Virus record (IMG/VR): IMGVR_UViG_3300044703_000081
Span: 1-61,899 of that record
Length of the DNA stretch: 61,899 nucleotides
DNA from: a virus
Reading direction: 5' to 3' (one strand)
Position numbers and translations under genes: made by a program. Shown one piece after another: positions 14,812 through 23,220 of the stretch. The number at the start of each line of letters is the position of its first letter. Within the stretch, counting starts at the first letter, position 1. A model generated the notes under the pieces. It saw nothing but the letters and a program-made list of their open reading frames with translations, searched no databases and was not told the origin of the DNA.

Positions 14812-17100
14812 TCACGCGGCGTAATAGGTGCGCTCGGCGACGTGGAAGGTGTTCTGCGCCGAGTTGGTGGCCCCGGTCTGCACGATGCGGAACTGGCTGA
14901 TGTTGCCGCCGGCCAGCAGGAACACGTATTCACGCTCATAGCGCTCGTCCGGCAGGCTGATCAGCGTCGTGGTCGTGGTATCGGGGTTTTCGTTCACCAG
15001 CCCGACGCCGGTCTTGAGCACGCAGGTATGGTCGTGCGGGGTCTCGTCGAAACCCTCGAGCAGGACCTTGATGTGGATCTCGTCGGACGGCGTGGCGAGC
15101 ACGATCGTGGTCGACACGTGCTTGAATGCGAGCTTCGGCCGCGACACGTGCACGCGCGAGCCGGTCAGCGTCAGCGCTGCCTGCATGGTGCCGGTGCCGA
15201 CGAAGCGGGCGCGGAACTGCGCCAGCGGCGGGGCCGCAGCCAGGATGGTGGTGTTGTCCTTGGTCAGCGGCTGCCAGTCGCCAGCGCCGTTCGGGCGCAT
15301 TTCCCAGATCAGTTGCGTCGATTGCGGCACCCACATCGCCGCCAGGATGTCGATGAAGCGAAAGCCGCCGTCGAGGTTGATCGGCGCGAATTCGATCGTC
15401 ACCTGCGCGGCGTTGAAGCGGGCGCCGTAGACTTCCAGCATCAGGTCCTTGGTGAGGTCGCCCTGGAAGTAGCCGCCGTCGGTCGAGTAGAAGAACGTCC
15501 CCTCGAGGAAGCCCTGGCCATCGGCCATGCCGAGCTTGTGGTTGGCGTTCGACACCAGCACCACCGCGTAGCGCGCGCCCTTCTGCAGGAAGGTCGGCGG
15601 GATCACGAACCGGTTCCAGCCGACCACGATATCGGCCTGCGCGATCACCGTCTTCATGATCGTGCGGTCGAGGTTCGGCACACCGTTCGCCACCTCGCAC
15701 AGCGCGACGTGGATATCCTCGTTGGCGCCCTTCTGCGACACATAGAGGCCGAGCTTGGTCGCCCACAGATCGTTCGAGGCCAGGAACGTCTGCGCCACAT
15801 GCGCGCCGGTCAGCGTATGGTCGACTGTCACCGCATAGATGAACGGCTCGTTCCAGGTGTCGAGCCAATACGAATCGTAGCGGATGATCTCGTGCGGCGA
15901 ATTGACCCCATCCCACCATTCCCCGCCGACCACGATCAGATTCCACGCGGCGGAATCATAGAGGCCCTGCACCGGCACCGTCCGCGCACCGTCGGGATTG
16001 GAAATTTGGCCCCAGTTATTCGTGTTCGAACAAACAAAATTCGACCCGCCGTAGCGCAGGCGCGTGCGCGACATGAAGCCCTGTTTCATCTCCACGGTCT
16101 GAAAGCCGTATTGCGCGATGCCGAGATCGGTCGCGAAGACGCCGGTCGCGATGCGGAGCTCGTGCGTGTATTTCGGCAGCAGCACTCCGTTGCTGAGGCT
16201 GGCGTTCGGGTCGTTGGCCGAGAACAGCGAAATCTCGAATTCGTCGGCGTTGGCGTCGGGAAAGCGCGCGCCTTCCTCGACCCGCGCGTCATAGCCCTGC
16301 GCGGCCACGTTGCCGGTGTCGGATAGGCTGGCGTCGAGAAACCAGTCGGCGCCGTAATCCGAGGCCGTGGCCGGGTAGCGCAGGCTGGCCTTGACCTTGG
16401 CGAGGTCCTCGGCGATGCGCTGCAGCCCGCGATTGGTGCCGAGCGCGTTGATGCGGCTCTGCAGCGAGGCGAGATCGGAGGCGAGCGAGGTCAGCCGCGG
16501 CCCGGTCTTGTCCTTGAAATCCTCCAGCAGGTCGGTGCGCAGGTCGAGGTTCTCGGTCGACTCCACCGCGTTGGCGGCAATCATGGTGACCGACACGATC
16601 TGCACGGTGTCGAGCAGCAGCCGCGCGATCTCCACATTGGTGGCCGGAATCGCCGGCGGCTGCGGGTCGGATGATTCCGCGCCCTGAATGAAGGCGACCA
16701 CGGCGTCGCGCGAGCGCACCATGGCGACCGCCTGCGGCTCGGTCTGCCCGGTCTCGACATTGGTGAGGAAGTCGCGCTCCTCGACATCGGTCTCGTTCTC
16801 GACGCCATAGGCCACGATCGACACGATGCGCTTGGAGGCCGCGGGCAGATAGGAGACCACCGACTGGATCACGCTGGTGGCGCGCGCGAACACCGCGCCG
16901 TCCTGGTCGTAAAACCGGCCGGGCGCCACCGTCGCTTCGGTCTGCGCCGACTTGATGACATTGAAGCCGGCGTAACGGCGGGAACGCGTCACCGCATCGG
17001 CGACCACGTGGTCGAGCGCACCGCGGACGAAGCTCTGCAGATCGTTGTGATCGGCCGCCTGCTGCTCCTGATAGTCGCGAAAGATGACCTGCTGTTCCAC
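14812..17100 (-). CDS. Large tail/baseplate-associated structural protein (DUF4815-like)
   Basis: A 762-residue protein. I chose the GTG at 17100 because AGGAG stands about 11 bases upstream and it lies just after the stop of the gpI-like gene. The N-terminal part (FRDYQEQQAADHNDLQSFVR, and VAPGRFYDQDG) resembles phage proteins annotated DUF4815. A coiled-coil-like stretch covers roughly residues 230-270 (LTSLASDLASLQSRINALGT). The rest is beta-rich with many aromatic residues. It likely forms part of the fibre network attached to the baseplate. The exact function is not known. Confidence 0.7.
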   Translation of the reverse strand: MEQQVIFRDYQEQQAADHNDLQSFVRGALDHVVADAVTRSRRYAGFNVIKSAQTEATVAPGRFYDQDGAVFARATSVIQSVVSYLPAASKRIVSIVAYGVENETDVEERDFLTNVETGQTEPQAVAMVRSRDAVVAFIQGAESSDPQPPAIPATNVEIARLLLDTVQIVSVTMIAANAVESTENLDLRTDLLEDFKDKTGPRLTSLASDLASLQSRINALGTNRGLQRIAEDLAKVKASLRYPATASDYGADWFLDASLSDTGNVAAQGYDARVEEGARFPDANADEFEISLFSANDPNASLSNGVLLPKYTHELRIATGVFATDLGIAQYGFQTVEMKQGFMSRTRLRYGGSNFVCSNTNNWGQISNPDGARTVPVQGLYDSAAWNLIVVGGEWWDGVNSPHEIIRYDSYWLDTWNEPFIYAVTVDHTLTGAHVAQTFLASNDLWATKLGLYVSQKGANEDIHVALCEVANGVPNLDRTIMKTVIAQADIVVGWNRFVIPPTFLQKGARYAVVLVSNANHKLGMADGQGFLEGTFFYSTDGGYFQGDLTKDLMLEVYGARFNAAQVTIEFAPINLDGGFRFIDILAAMWVPQSTQLIWEMRPNGAGDWQPLTKDNTTILAAAPPLAQFRARFVGTGTMQAALTLTGSRVHVSRPKLAFKHVSTTIVLATPSDEIHIKVLLEGFDETPHDHTCVLKTGVGLVNENPDTTTTTLISLPDERYEREYVFLLAGGNISQFRIVQTGATNSAQNTFHVAERTYYAA

Positions 17101-17114
17101 CTGGGCGTCTCCTG

Positions 17115-18503
17115 TTACGGCTGGCCGACAGTGAAGCGATCGACATCGGCGAAGAACGGCTTGCCGGCCACGAAGCGATGGGTCGGGCCGGTCTTGAGCA
17201 AAACATGATCGGACAGTCGCTTCGCGGCCTGGATGGCGCGCCGCACGTTGTCGACCCGGCTGCCGTCGTGCGGCAGCCAGAACCGCGCGCGCGGGATCAG
17301 CAGCCCGTCGCCGGCCTGCCAGCGCGAGCGCCGCCCCGGGATCGACGCGTCGACATGCGCGGTGTGACGCGGGAAGCCGTAGCGGCCCGTGCCCATGAAC
17401 TGGCACGCCGGCCGGCGCAGCACGCGGCGGCCGTCATGCACCGCGAAGCGGTCGAAGATGCGGTACTTCGCCGTCGACGGCACGAAGTAGCCGTGCATCG
17501 GGACGTTGTCGAACACCGAGCGCCCGCGCGTACCGGCGACCGTCACCCGCTCCGGCTCGTTGGTGACCGGCTGCAGCGTCGGGCCCGACGGCGAGCGCCA
17601 CGGCAACCGCGCCTGCGGCATGATCGTGACCAGCCGCCGCCAGGCGTCGGATGGAATGTAGAAGTGACCGCCGATCGGGCGATGATCGAACACCTTCTTG
17701 CCTTCGACCGACTTGAAATGCAGACGGTAGTACGAGCCGAAATCGCTCACCCGCACGTCGCTCTCGACGCCGTCGACCAGCCAGCGCGCTCGCCGGTGCA
17801 GCCGCGACAGCGCCGTTGACGGCACCGCGTAGCTGCGCTCGACGAACAGGCCGCGCTGATAGCCGCCGTGGAACGCCTTGGCGGTGCCGAACCGGCCTTC
17901 CTCCTGGACCAGCCACACCCGCAGCTGCGGCAGCGCCGACAGCCAGGCCTCGCGCTGCTCACGCGTGAGCGACGGGCCGGAATAGACCACCATCGGCGGC
18001 CGCAGGATCTGCCGCACCACGCCACCGGCGTAGCGGACATATTCGCGGATGCAGTAGGCGGTGCCTTTCTTCTGGTGCAGTTGCAGCGATCGCGCCGTGA
18101 TCGCGCGCTTGGTCGCCTCCGGCCAGTCGCGAAACCAGACGTCGACCGACATTTCCCAGCCGAGGAACGGCAGGAAGGCCGCCGTCACCGCGAACGGCTG
18201 CCGCACCGTTTCGATCGGCGTCGGGATATCTTGCACCCGCCCGCCCGCGGCCGCGAAGGTCTGCAGCAGCAGCGGCGCGTTCTGCGGCAGTAGATCGTCG
18301 GTGCGCCGATAGGTGTTGACGCGGATGCTGGCGGTATCGGAGCCTGTTTCGCTGACCGCCAGCACGCCGGCGAATGTCAGCGTGCCGGTGCCGGTTGCCC
18401 GATCGGCGCCGGCCTCGTCGACGATGAGCGCGCCGAGCAGGTGATCGCCGCCGAAATAGTCATCACCGAAATAGGCGCCGCCGAAATAACGCAGACCCAG
18501 CAT
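17115..18503 (-). CDS. Tail protein I (P2 gpI-like) with long C-terminal extension
   Basis: A 462-residue protein. Residues about 75-190 hold the phage tail protein I pattern: FLPFLGWEMSVDVWFRDWPE and KKGTAYCIREYVRYAGG are very typical of gpI, a baseplate protein of P2-like phages. The N-terminus (YFGGAYFGDDYFGGDH) is an aromatic/Gly-rich segment, and the long C-terminus beyond the normal length of the family is Arg-rich. Its ATG overlaps the stop of the repeat-containing gene at 18503. The extension may link to the large neighbouring structural protein. Confidence 0.82.
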   Translation of the reverse strand: MLGLRYFGGAYFGDDYFGGDHLLGALIVDEAGADRATGTGTLTFAGVLAVSETGSDTASIRVNTYRRTDDLLPQNAPLLLQTFAAAGGRVQDIPTPIETVRQPFAVTAAFLPFLGWEMSVDVWFRDWPEATKRAITARSLQLHQKKGTAYCIREYVRYAGGVVRQILRPPMVVYSGPSLTREQREAWLSALPQLRVWLVQEEGRFGTAKAFHGGYQRGLFVERSYAVPSTALSRLHRRARWLVDGVESDVRVSDFGSYYRLHFKSVEGKKVFDHRPIGGHFYIPSDAWRRLVTIMPQARLPWRSPSGPTLQPVTNEPERVTVAGTRGRSVFDNVPMHGYFVPSTAKYRIFDRFAVHDGRRVLRRPACQFMGTGRYGFPRHTAHVDASIPGRRSRWQAGDGLLIPRARFWLPHDGSRVDNVRRAIQAAKRLSDHVLLKTGPTHRFVAGKPFFADVDRFTVGQP

Positions 18504-19735
18504 CAGCCAGCGTCCAGCACGACACCCATGCGATTGCCGGAGCCGCTGACATTGGCGACCACCCGGTCCCTGTCATCGGCGATATTGCGGAAGCGCACGA
18601 TGCCGGATTCGAAGCCACTGGCCTTGCCGGCGAGCACCGCCATCGTGATCCGCTCCTGGCCCACGCGGCTGAGACCGGGTTCGACTTCGGCGGCGCCGAC
18701 CGCCGCGGCGATCGCGACCGCGCTCGGAATGTCGCCGACCGCCGCCGGACTGGCCGGCAGGTTGTCGGTCTTGGCCTTGATGGCGGCGAACTGCGTATCG
18801 ACATTGGCCGCCGCCAGGCCGAGCGCGCCGCGCACACCGGCGGCGTCGAGATCGTTGAACCCGGTGATGCCGGTGCCTTTCGCCAGCGCAATGTTGGTGC
18901 CGGCCGTCAGCAGCCGGGTTGCGGACGCCCAGACATCGGCGGCGCTGTGGCTTGAGCGCGAGGACACGGGCGCATCGATACGGCCGAGCTCGGTCGTCAG
19001 CTCGGTCCGCACCTGGCTGCCGATGGCCGCGAGCGTAAGCCCGCTAAGCGACGGATTGACCGACGCGATCTTATTGGTGATGGCGGTCAGCACCTGCTCG
19101 GAATCGGTGTCGTCGATGATCTGCGCTTCGACCTCGTTGGCGATCGCCGTGCGCTCGCCGCCGGTCAAGGTCATGGCCGAGCCGACCGCCGCCGGCGATG
19201 CTGGCAGGTTGTCGGTCTTGGCCTTGATCGCGGCGAACTGCGTATCGGCATTGGCCGCCGCCAGGCCGAGCGCCCCGCGCACCCCGGCGGCGTCGAGATC
19301 GTTGAAGCCGGTGATGCCGGTGCCTTTCGCCAGCGCAATGTTCGTGCCGGCCGTCAGCAGGCGGGTTGCGACCCCCCAGACATCGGCGGCGCTGTGGCTC
19401 GAGCGCGACGTCACCGTGGCGTCGAGGTTGCTGGCGCCGCCGTTCGTCGCACTGACCACTTGGCTTATTTGCTCGCTGTCGTCGCAGGCGGCGGCGGTGC
19501 CGCGCACCACCAGGTCGCCGAGCGTGTTGGTATCGGTCACGTCGAGCGTGACCTTGTACCAGCCGTTCGACACTTCGGTCGCGTTGGTGGCGCCGGCGTT
19601 GGGATCGCCGAAGGCGCCGCCGGCCTTGCTGATCTTGATGGCCACCGTCTTGCCGGTCGCCGCCGACACGTGGTCCGACGACAGGAACAGCTTGAGCATG
19701 ACGACGAAGGAGGTGCTTTGGGCAAGGCGTCGCAT
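18503..19735 (-). CDS. Virion structural protein with internal duplication
   Basis: A 410-residue protein with no family I can name. The N-terminus (VVMLKLFLSSDHVSAATGKT, then ISKAGGAFGDPNAGATNATE) resembles phage structural proteins carrying a domain for small ligand-like modules. Residues about 110-185 and 259-334 are near-identical copies of one unit containing SSHSAADVWGVATRLLTAGT and DNLPASPAAVG. The DNA of the two copies is also nearly identical. It sits between gpI and a beta-solenoid protein, so it is probably a fibre-like or baseplate decoration protein. Confidence 0.65.
   Translation of the reverse strand: MRRLAQSTSFVVMLKLFLSSDHVSAATGKTVAIKISKAGGAFGDPNAGATNATEVSNGWYKVTLDVTDTNTLGDLVVRGTAAACDDSEQISQVVSATNGGASNLDATVTSRSSHSAADVWGVATRLLTAGTNIALAKGTGITGFNDLDAAGVRGALGLAAANADTQFAAIKAKTDNLPASPAAVGSAMTLTGGERTAIANEVEAQIIDDTDSEQVLTAITNKIASVNPSLSGLTLAAIGSQVRTELTTELGRIDAPVSSRSSHSAADVWASATRLLTAGTNIALAKGTGITGFNDLDAAGVRGALGLAAANVDTQFAAIKAKTDNLPASPAAVGDIPSAVAIAAAVGAAEVEPGLSRVGQERITMAVLAGKASGFESGIVRFRNIADDRDRVVANVSGSGNRMGVVLDAG
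18756..18960. repeat. Direct repeat copy 1 (about 205 bp) in structural gene
   Basis: This stretch matches 19203-19407 at an offset of 447 bp with only scattered differences. Both copies lie in the same frame of the structural gene at 18503-19735. Confidence 0.85.
19203..19407. repeat. Direct repeat copy 2 (about 205 bp) in structural gene
   Basis: Second copy of the repeat at 18756-18960. The near-identity at DNA level implies a recent duplication or gene conversion. Confidence 0.85.
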
Positions 19736-19738
19736 GGT

Positions 19739-20578
19739 TCACATCCCCGTTTGCTTGCGAGAGGCGGGATAGCCGGTAGAGCCGCCGCCGGCGGGTGGCG
19801 TGATCGTGATCCCGCTATTGCCGCGAAGATCGAAGCTGTTGGTGGCTGCGAAGGTGGCGCCGCCGGAGAATGTGAGGTCGCGAAGGGCGCACCAGTCGAA
19901 TGTTTGCGTCCCGCTCGCCACCGACAATGTGGCGGCGGTGCCTGGAGCGTTGCTGGTTATAAGAGTCTCGGTGCCGGACGAACCGGCGATATTCAAGGCA
20001 TTTGCCGTGACCGTCGCACCGCCGACTATAGAGACGTTGGAGCCAGCATTGATGATTAAGTTGTTGAAAGCGTAGGCGCCGGTACCAAGGGTAGTCAACG
20101 TACTATTGGAGGCCGCACCTATCGTTAGGTCGTTGTAGGTTAGCGGCCCGGCTTGGAATGTTCGGGCAGCCGACACGCCGGCACTCAACGTGATATTGGC
20201 AGAATTTTTGTTGAACGTCAGGCCGGTAACAACGGTGTGGTTCCAAGCCGAGTTTCCGGTGCCAGTAATCGTCCAAGCGCCATTGCCCATGCTCAGCGTG
20301 CGCGTGGCCGTCCCGGAGTTGCCAAACGTCTGTACCGTGACGTCGTTGTTGTTGACGCTGAAATTCAGGTGTCCGGTGAACGTCGGCATCGCGATCGAGA
20401 CGACATTGACCGTCGTATTGACGGTGACGGTGCCGCCGCCCGAGCTGCCGTCGAACGTCACCGTATCTGCCGAGCCGGGAACAGATTGTCCCCCCGCCCC
20501 GCCTGACGTGGCAGCCCAATGCGTGGTGTCGGAAGCATCCCAGGTTCCCGTCCCACCAACCCAGAAGCGTGAGGCCAT
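19739..20578 (-). CDS. Beta-solenoid-like virion protein
   Basis: A 279-residue protein rich in Gly, Ser, Thr and Asn. It starts MASRFWVGGTGTWDASDTTH, an N-terminus often seen in phage structural proteins, and continues with short repeated strands (NNLIINAGSNVSIVGGATV, ANALNIAGSSGTETLI) like parallel beta-helix or autotransporter passenger proteins. Codon and base use are less GC-rich than in neighbouring genes, which may point to separate acquisition. Likely an exposed fibre or decoration protein of the tail. Confidence 0.65.
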   Translation of the reverse strand: MASRFWVGGTGTWDASDTTHWAATSGGAGGQSVPGSADTVTFDGSSGGGTVTVNTTVNVVSIAMPTFTGHLNFSVNNNDVTVQTFGNSGTATRTLSMGNGAWTITGTGNSAWNHTVVTGLTFNKNSANITLSAGVSAARTFQAGPLTYNDLTIGAASNSTLTTLGTGAYAFNNLIINAGSNVSIVGGATVTANALNIAGSSGTETLITSNAPGTAATLSVASGTQTFDWCALRDLTFSGGATFAATNSFDLRGNSGITITPPAGGGSTGYPASRKQTGM

Positions 20579-20605
20579 GGCGTTGTCCCTCGACTGTTCG
20601 CGCGG

Positions 20606-20980
20606 TCAGGTGGCGTGCCGGAAGGCGGCCGACGTGATGCCCACCGCGGCGTGCTGCTGGATGGCGACCGAATTCATGATGATCGCGGCGCCGGAGCCGT
20701 CGACACCCACCGTCAAGCCCGACACTTTGACGATGCCAATTGCGCTCTTGATGCGCGCGGCCGCCGCCGTGCCGGTGGCGTCGGCATCGGTGTCGGTCTC
20801 CGGCATCGTGAATGTCAGCACGTCGTCGGTCACCGTCCCGCACGGGCTCGCCAGCGGAATCGCCGCCAGCACCGCCGCAAAGCCGGCGTTGCCGATTTCC
20901 AGCACGGCGCCGTTGCCGATGTCGTCCACCACCGCCTGCATGCGGCGGGTCTTGATCGACATCGCGTAGGTCACGGCCAT
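20606..20980 (-). CDS. Tail-associated protein, unknown
   Basis: A 124-residue protein starting MAVTYAMSIKTRRMQAVVDD. Strands such as GNGAVLEIGNAGFAAVLAAI and CGTVTDDVLTFTMPETDTDA suggest a small beta-sandwich. Similar proteins occur between baseplate J and fibre genes of alphaproteobacterial prophages, but no role is established. It is co-oriented with, and 10 bases downstream of, the J gene. Confidence 0.65.
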   Translation of the reverse strand: MAVTYAMSIKTRRMQAVVDDIGNGAVLEIGNAGFAAVLAAIPLASPCGTVTDDVLTFTMPETDTDADATGTAAAARIKSAIGIVKVSGLTVGVDGSGAAIIMNSVAIQQHAAVGITSAAFRHAT

Positions 20981-20990
20981 GCTGGTCTCG

Positions 20991-21875
20991 TCAGATGATG
21001 GTGGTGGTGACGGTCAGCGCGCCGCGCGTTGCGATTTCGGTGTCGCCGCACACGACGTCGGCAACAGGATCGCCCAGGATGACGTTGTCGACGCCCGCCA
21101 CTTTGGCGGCGGCAATCAGTCCGGCGCGAAACACCTCCGAGCCGATGCGGTAGCGCTGCGCCATGTGCGCGCTGATCGCCGTCTCGGACGCGGTCTTGAT
21201 CAGCATCGGATCGGGTCCGCGCGGAATGAACAGTTGCGCCGTCACCGGCACGATCACCACGGCGGCCCGCACCACCGTGACGATGTCGGTCAGCGGCACC
21301 GTGTCCTCGCGCGCGAAGCGCTCGATCACGCGCAGCATGACGGCATCAGACACGTCGGCGCCGCCGGCGCCGGCCAGCACCACCGTCACCCTTCCGTCGG
21401 CGGGCGAGAACGCATGCGCGTCGACGATGTCGAGCGACAGCGTGAGCGCATGGAATTCGTAGGCCCCGCGCGCGCCGGCGGTCGAAAAGGCTTCCGGCGC
21501 GAGCTGGATGCGCTGGCGCAGCCGCGTATCGTCCTCGACGACGCTGCCGGCGGCCATACGCTGCACGCCGTAGAAAGCGCCGAGATGGTCGAGATCGGTG
21601 CCGACCGCATAGGCCAGCAGCACCGCCCGCGCTTTGTCGTTGACCAGCGCCCGCAGCAGGGTCTCGCGGTAGGCCAGCGCCTGCAGCACGATGGCGATCG
21701 GCTCGCTCTCGAGGTCGAGCGTGTCGAGCGCCGGCAGATCCGGACGGCGCGCGCGCAGCACCGCCCACACGTCCTGCACGTAGCTCTTGGCGGCGGCCAG
21801 CACGGCCTCGAAGCTGATGATATCGATCAGCTGCGGCGGCGGCAGCTGCGACAGGTCGATGGCGACAAATCTCAT
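20991..21875 (-). CDS. Baseplate assembly protein J (P2 gpJ-like)
   Basis: A 294-residue protein of the P2 gpJ / T4 gp6-like wedge family. Diagnostic segments are the start FVAIDLSQLPPPQLIDIISF, YRETLLRALVNDKARAVLLA and LDHLGAFYGVQR. It forms the baseplate wedges with W and I. Length agrees with the family. It lies in the usual V-W-J-I order. Confidence 0.9.
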   Translation of the reverse strand: MRFVAIDLSQLPPPQLIDIISFEAVLAAAKSYVQDVWAVLRARRPDLPALDTLDLESEPIAIVLQALAYRETLLRALVNDKARAVLLAYAVGTDLDHLGAFYGVQRMAAGSVVEDDTRLRQRIQLAPEAFSTAGARGAYEFHALTLSLDIVDAHAFSPADGRVTVVLAGAGGADVSDAVMLRVIERFAREDTVPLTDIVTVVRAAVVIVPVTAQLFIPRGPDPMLIKTASETAISAHMAQRYRIGSEVFRAGLIAAAKVAGVDNVILGDPVADVVCGDTEIATRGALTVTTTII

Positions 21876-21896
21876 GGGGACCTATCTACGTGGCCT

Positions 21897-22310
21897 TCAC
21901 GCGGTCGCCCGCAGGCCTTTGTCGCCGTCGATCACCCGCATGCTGCGGCGGCTGTCGACCGTGAAGTCGCCGAGATGCCCGCGCGGCATGTAGTCGCCCT
22001 CGACCTGCACCTCATAGAGGCCGGAGCGGTCGATCCTGGTGCTGTTGATCTTGACGATGCGAAAGCGCGGCTCGGTCGGCAGGCCGTTGACCTGCAGCAC
22101 CGTCAGCGCCGTCACCACCGCATTCCAGAACCGCAGGATGGTCTGCTCATTGGCGAGCTCGCCGAGGAGCGCGAGGCCGGGATAGCCGAACCATTCCCGC
22201 ATCACCCGTTCGCCGATGCCGGTCGTGAGGATGATGCCGATCGACTGCACAACGTGATCGAAGTCGGCGAGCGGCTTGCCAGTCGCCGCATCGGTCCCGA
22301 GCGAGGCCAT
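21897..22310 (-). CDS. Baseplate wedge protein W (gp25-like)
   Basis: A 137-residue protein of the GPW/gp25 family. I start it at the ATG at 22310 (MASLGTDAATGKPLADFDHV), since a longer reading would run through a palindromic repeat in the neighbouring gene. The conserved gp25 pattern appears as DHVVQSIGIILTTGIGERVM followed by REWFGYPGLALL. gp25 proteins are lysozyme-like wedge components that trigger sheath assembly. Confidence 0.88.
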   Translation of the reverse strand: MASLGTDAATGKPLADFDHVVQSIGIILTTGIGERVMREWFGYPGLALLGELANEQTILRFWNAVVTALTVLQVNGLPTEPRFRIVKINSTRIDRSGLYEVQVEGDYMPRGHLGDFTVDSRRSMRVIDGDKGLRATA

Positions 22311-22314
22311 CAAT

Positions 22315-22548
22315 TCACGCGTGCGGAAGTCGGCGGTGTCGTGTCCGCCGCGGCAGCGGCTTCTCCTCTCCCCCTTGTGGGGAGGGGTCGGGGGTGGGGG
22401 CCGCGGAGGGTGGCTCCTTGATCTCGCCGACACGCAGTGGGTGCTCGGCTTCCGCGTCGGTTAACAGGATCTGTACCTGGCCCGGCTTGCGCCTGTAGCC
22501 GGCGACGTAATCGCCGGCCCGGTCCGTGATGTCGTAGAGATTGCGCAT
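22315..22548 (-). CDS. Small tail-region protein with a palindromic-repeat C-terminus
   Basis: A 77-residue protein. The first about 48 residues (MRNLYDITDRAGDYVAGYRR, then ILLTDAEAEHPLRVGEI) look like a conserved short protein seen between baseplate genes. The C-terminal part (PTPDPSPQGGEE) is encoded by an inserted palindromic repeat common in intergenic DNA of alphaproteobacteria. The original protein was probably shorter and the insertion extended it without breaking the operon. Function unknown. Confidence 0.6.
   Translation of the reverse strand: MRNLYDITDRAGDYVAGYRRKPGQVQILLTDAEAEHPLRVGEIKEPPSAAPTPDPSPQGGEEKPLPRRTRHRRLPHA
22363..22401. repeat. REP-like palindromic element inside a gene
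   Basis: The stretch contains the hairpin CTCCCC-CTTGT-GGGGAG (22368-22384) followed by GGGTCGGGGGTGGGGG. Translated on the minus strand it gives TPDPSPQGGEE, the hallmark of a very common dispersed repeat. It lies in the 3' part of the gene at 22315-22548. Confidence 0.75.
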
Positions 22549-22566
22549 ATTTGCCTCGATCGGTGC

Positions 22567-23220
22567 TCAGTCGCCGCCGCCGCCGCCATCACCACCGCCG
22601 CCGGTGGCGGCCTCGATGGCTGCAGCCACGCCGGACGCGGTCGCGTAGACGCTCTCGCCTTCGGTCTTGAGGTGCACGCGCGGCACCGAGCCAGCCTCGC
22701 TGGTCGCCGGGTCGCCCTCTTCCTGGTCTTTGTTGGAAACGCCGATAAACACCTTGCCGCCGCCGCCGACAGCGTTGAAGATTTTCTGCGACACCACGTT
22801 GATCGCGCCGCTCTTGATCTCGACTTCGCTCTCGCCGACCTTGGCCGAGAGCTTGTCGGCCGTGAGCGTGATGCGCACCGACCCGAAGGTCAGCACGTGC
22901 TCGTCTTTGTTCTGGCTCGGCGACGGGTTCTCATCCGACCACGTCATCGGGATGGCCAGCGCTTGTTCCGGCACGCCATCGGGCGCGTAGACGTCCATCT
23001 GCTGCCCGACCGAAGGCACCGAATGCAATTTCAGCGCGCCGGCGATCTGCGCGTACGGAATCCACGGCGACTTCATCGGCTCGTCGTCGGTGCCGCCGAT
23101 GCGCACGCGGATACGGTGCTTCTGCGCGTCGACGTCGGTCACCGCACCGCGCAGCTTGGTGCGCGACATGCGGCGCTCGAGCTCGGCCACCCGCACCACC
23201 AGCTCGTTGAACGCGCTCAT
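22567..23220 (-). CDS. Baseplate assembly protein V (P2 gpV-like spike)
   Basis: A 217-residue protein of the phage baseplate assembly V family, the membrane-piercing spike of P2-type tails. The N-terminal OB-fold region is seen as RGAVTDVDAQKHRIRVRIGG and PWIPYAQIAGALK, and the later strands (VRITLTADKLSAKVGESEVE) fit the spike helix. The C-terminus ends in a Gly/Asp-rich tail (TGGGGDGGGGGD) rather than the usual metal-binding HxH tip. It starts the baseplate gene group. Confidence 0.87.
   Translation of the reverse strand: MSAFNELVVRVAELERRMSRTKLRGAVTDVDAQKHRIRVRIGGTDDEPMKSPWIPYAQIAGALKLHSVPSVGQQMDVYAPDGVPEQALAIPMTWSDENPSPSQNKDEHVLTFGSVRITLTADKLSAKVGESEVEIKSGAINVVSQKIFNAVGGGGKVFIGVSNKDQEEGDPATSEAGSVPRVHLKTEGESVYATASGVAAAIEAATGGGGDGGGGGD

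Noticed and set aside
13244-20578. A diversity-generating retroelement in the fibre genes
   Set aside because: No reverse transcriptase gene and no template/variable repeat pair with adenine-specific changes.
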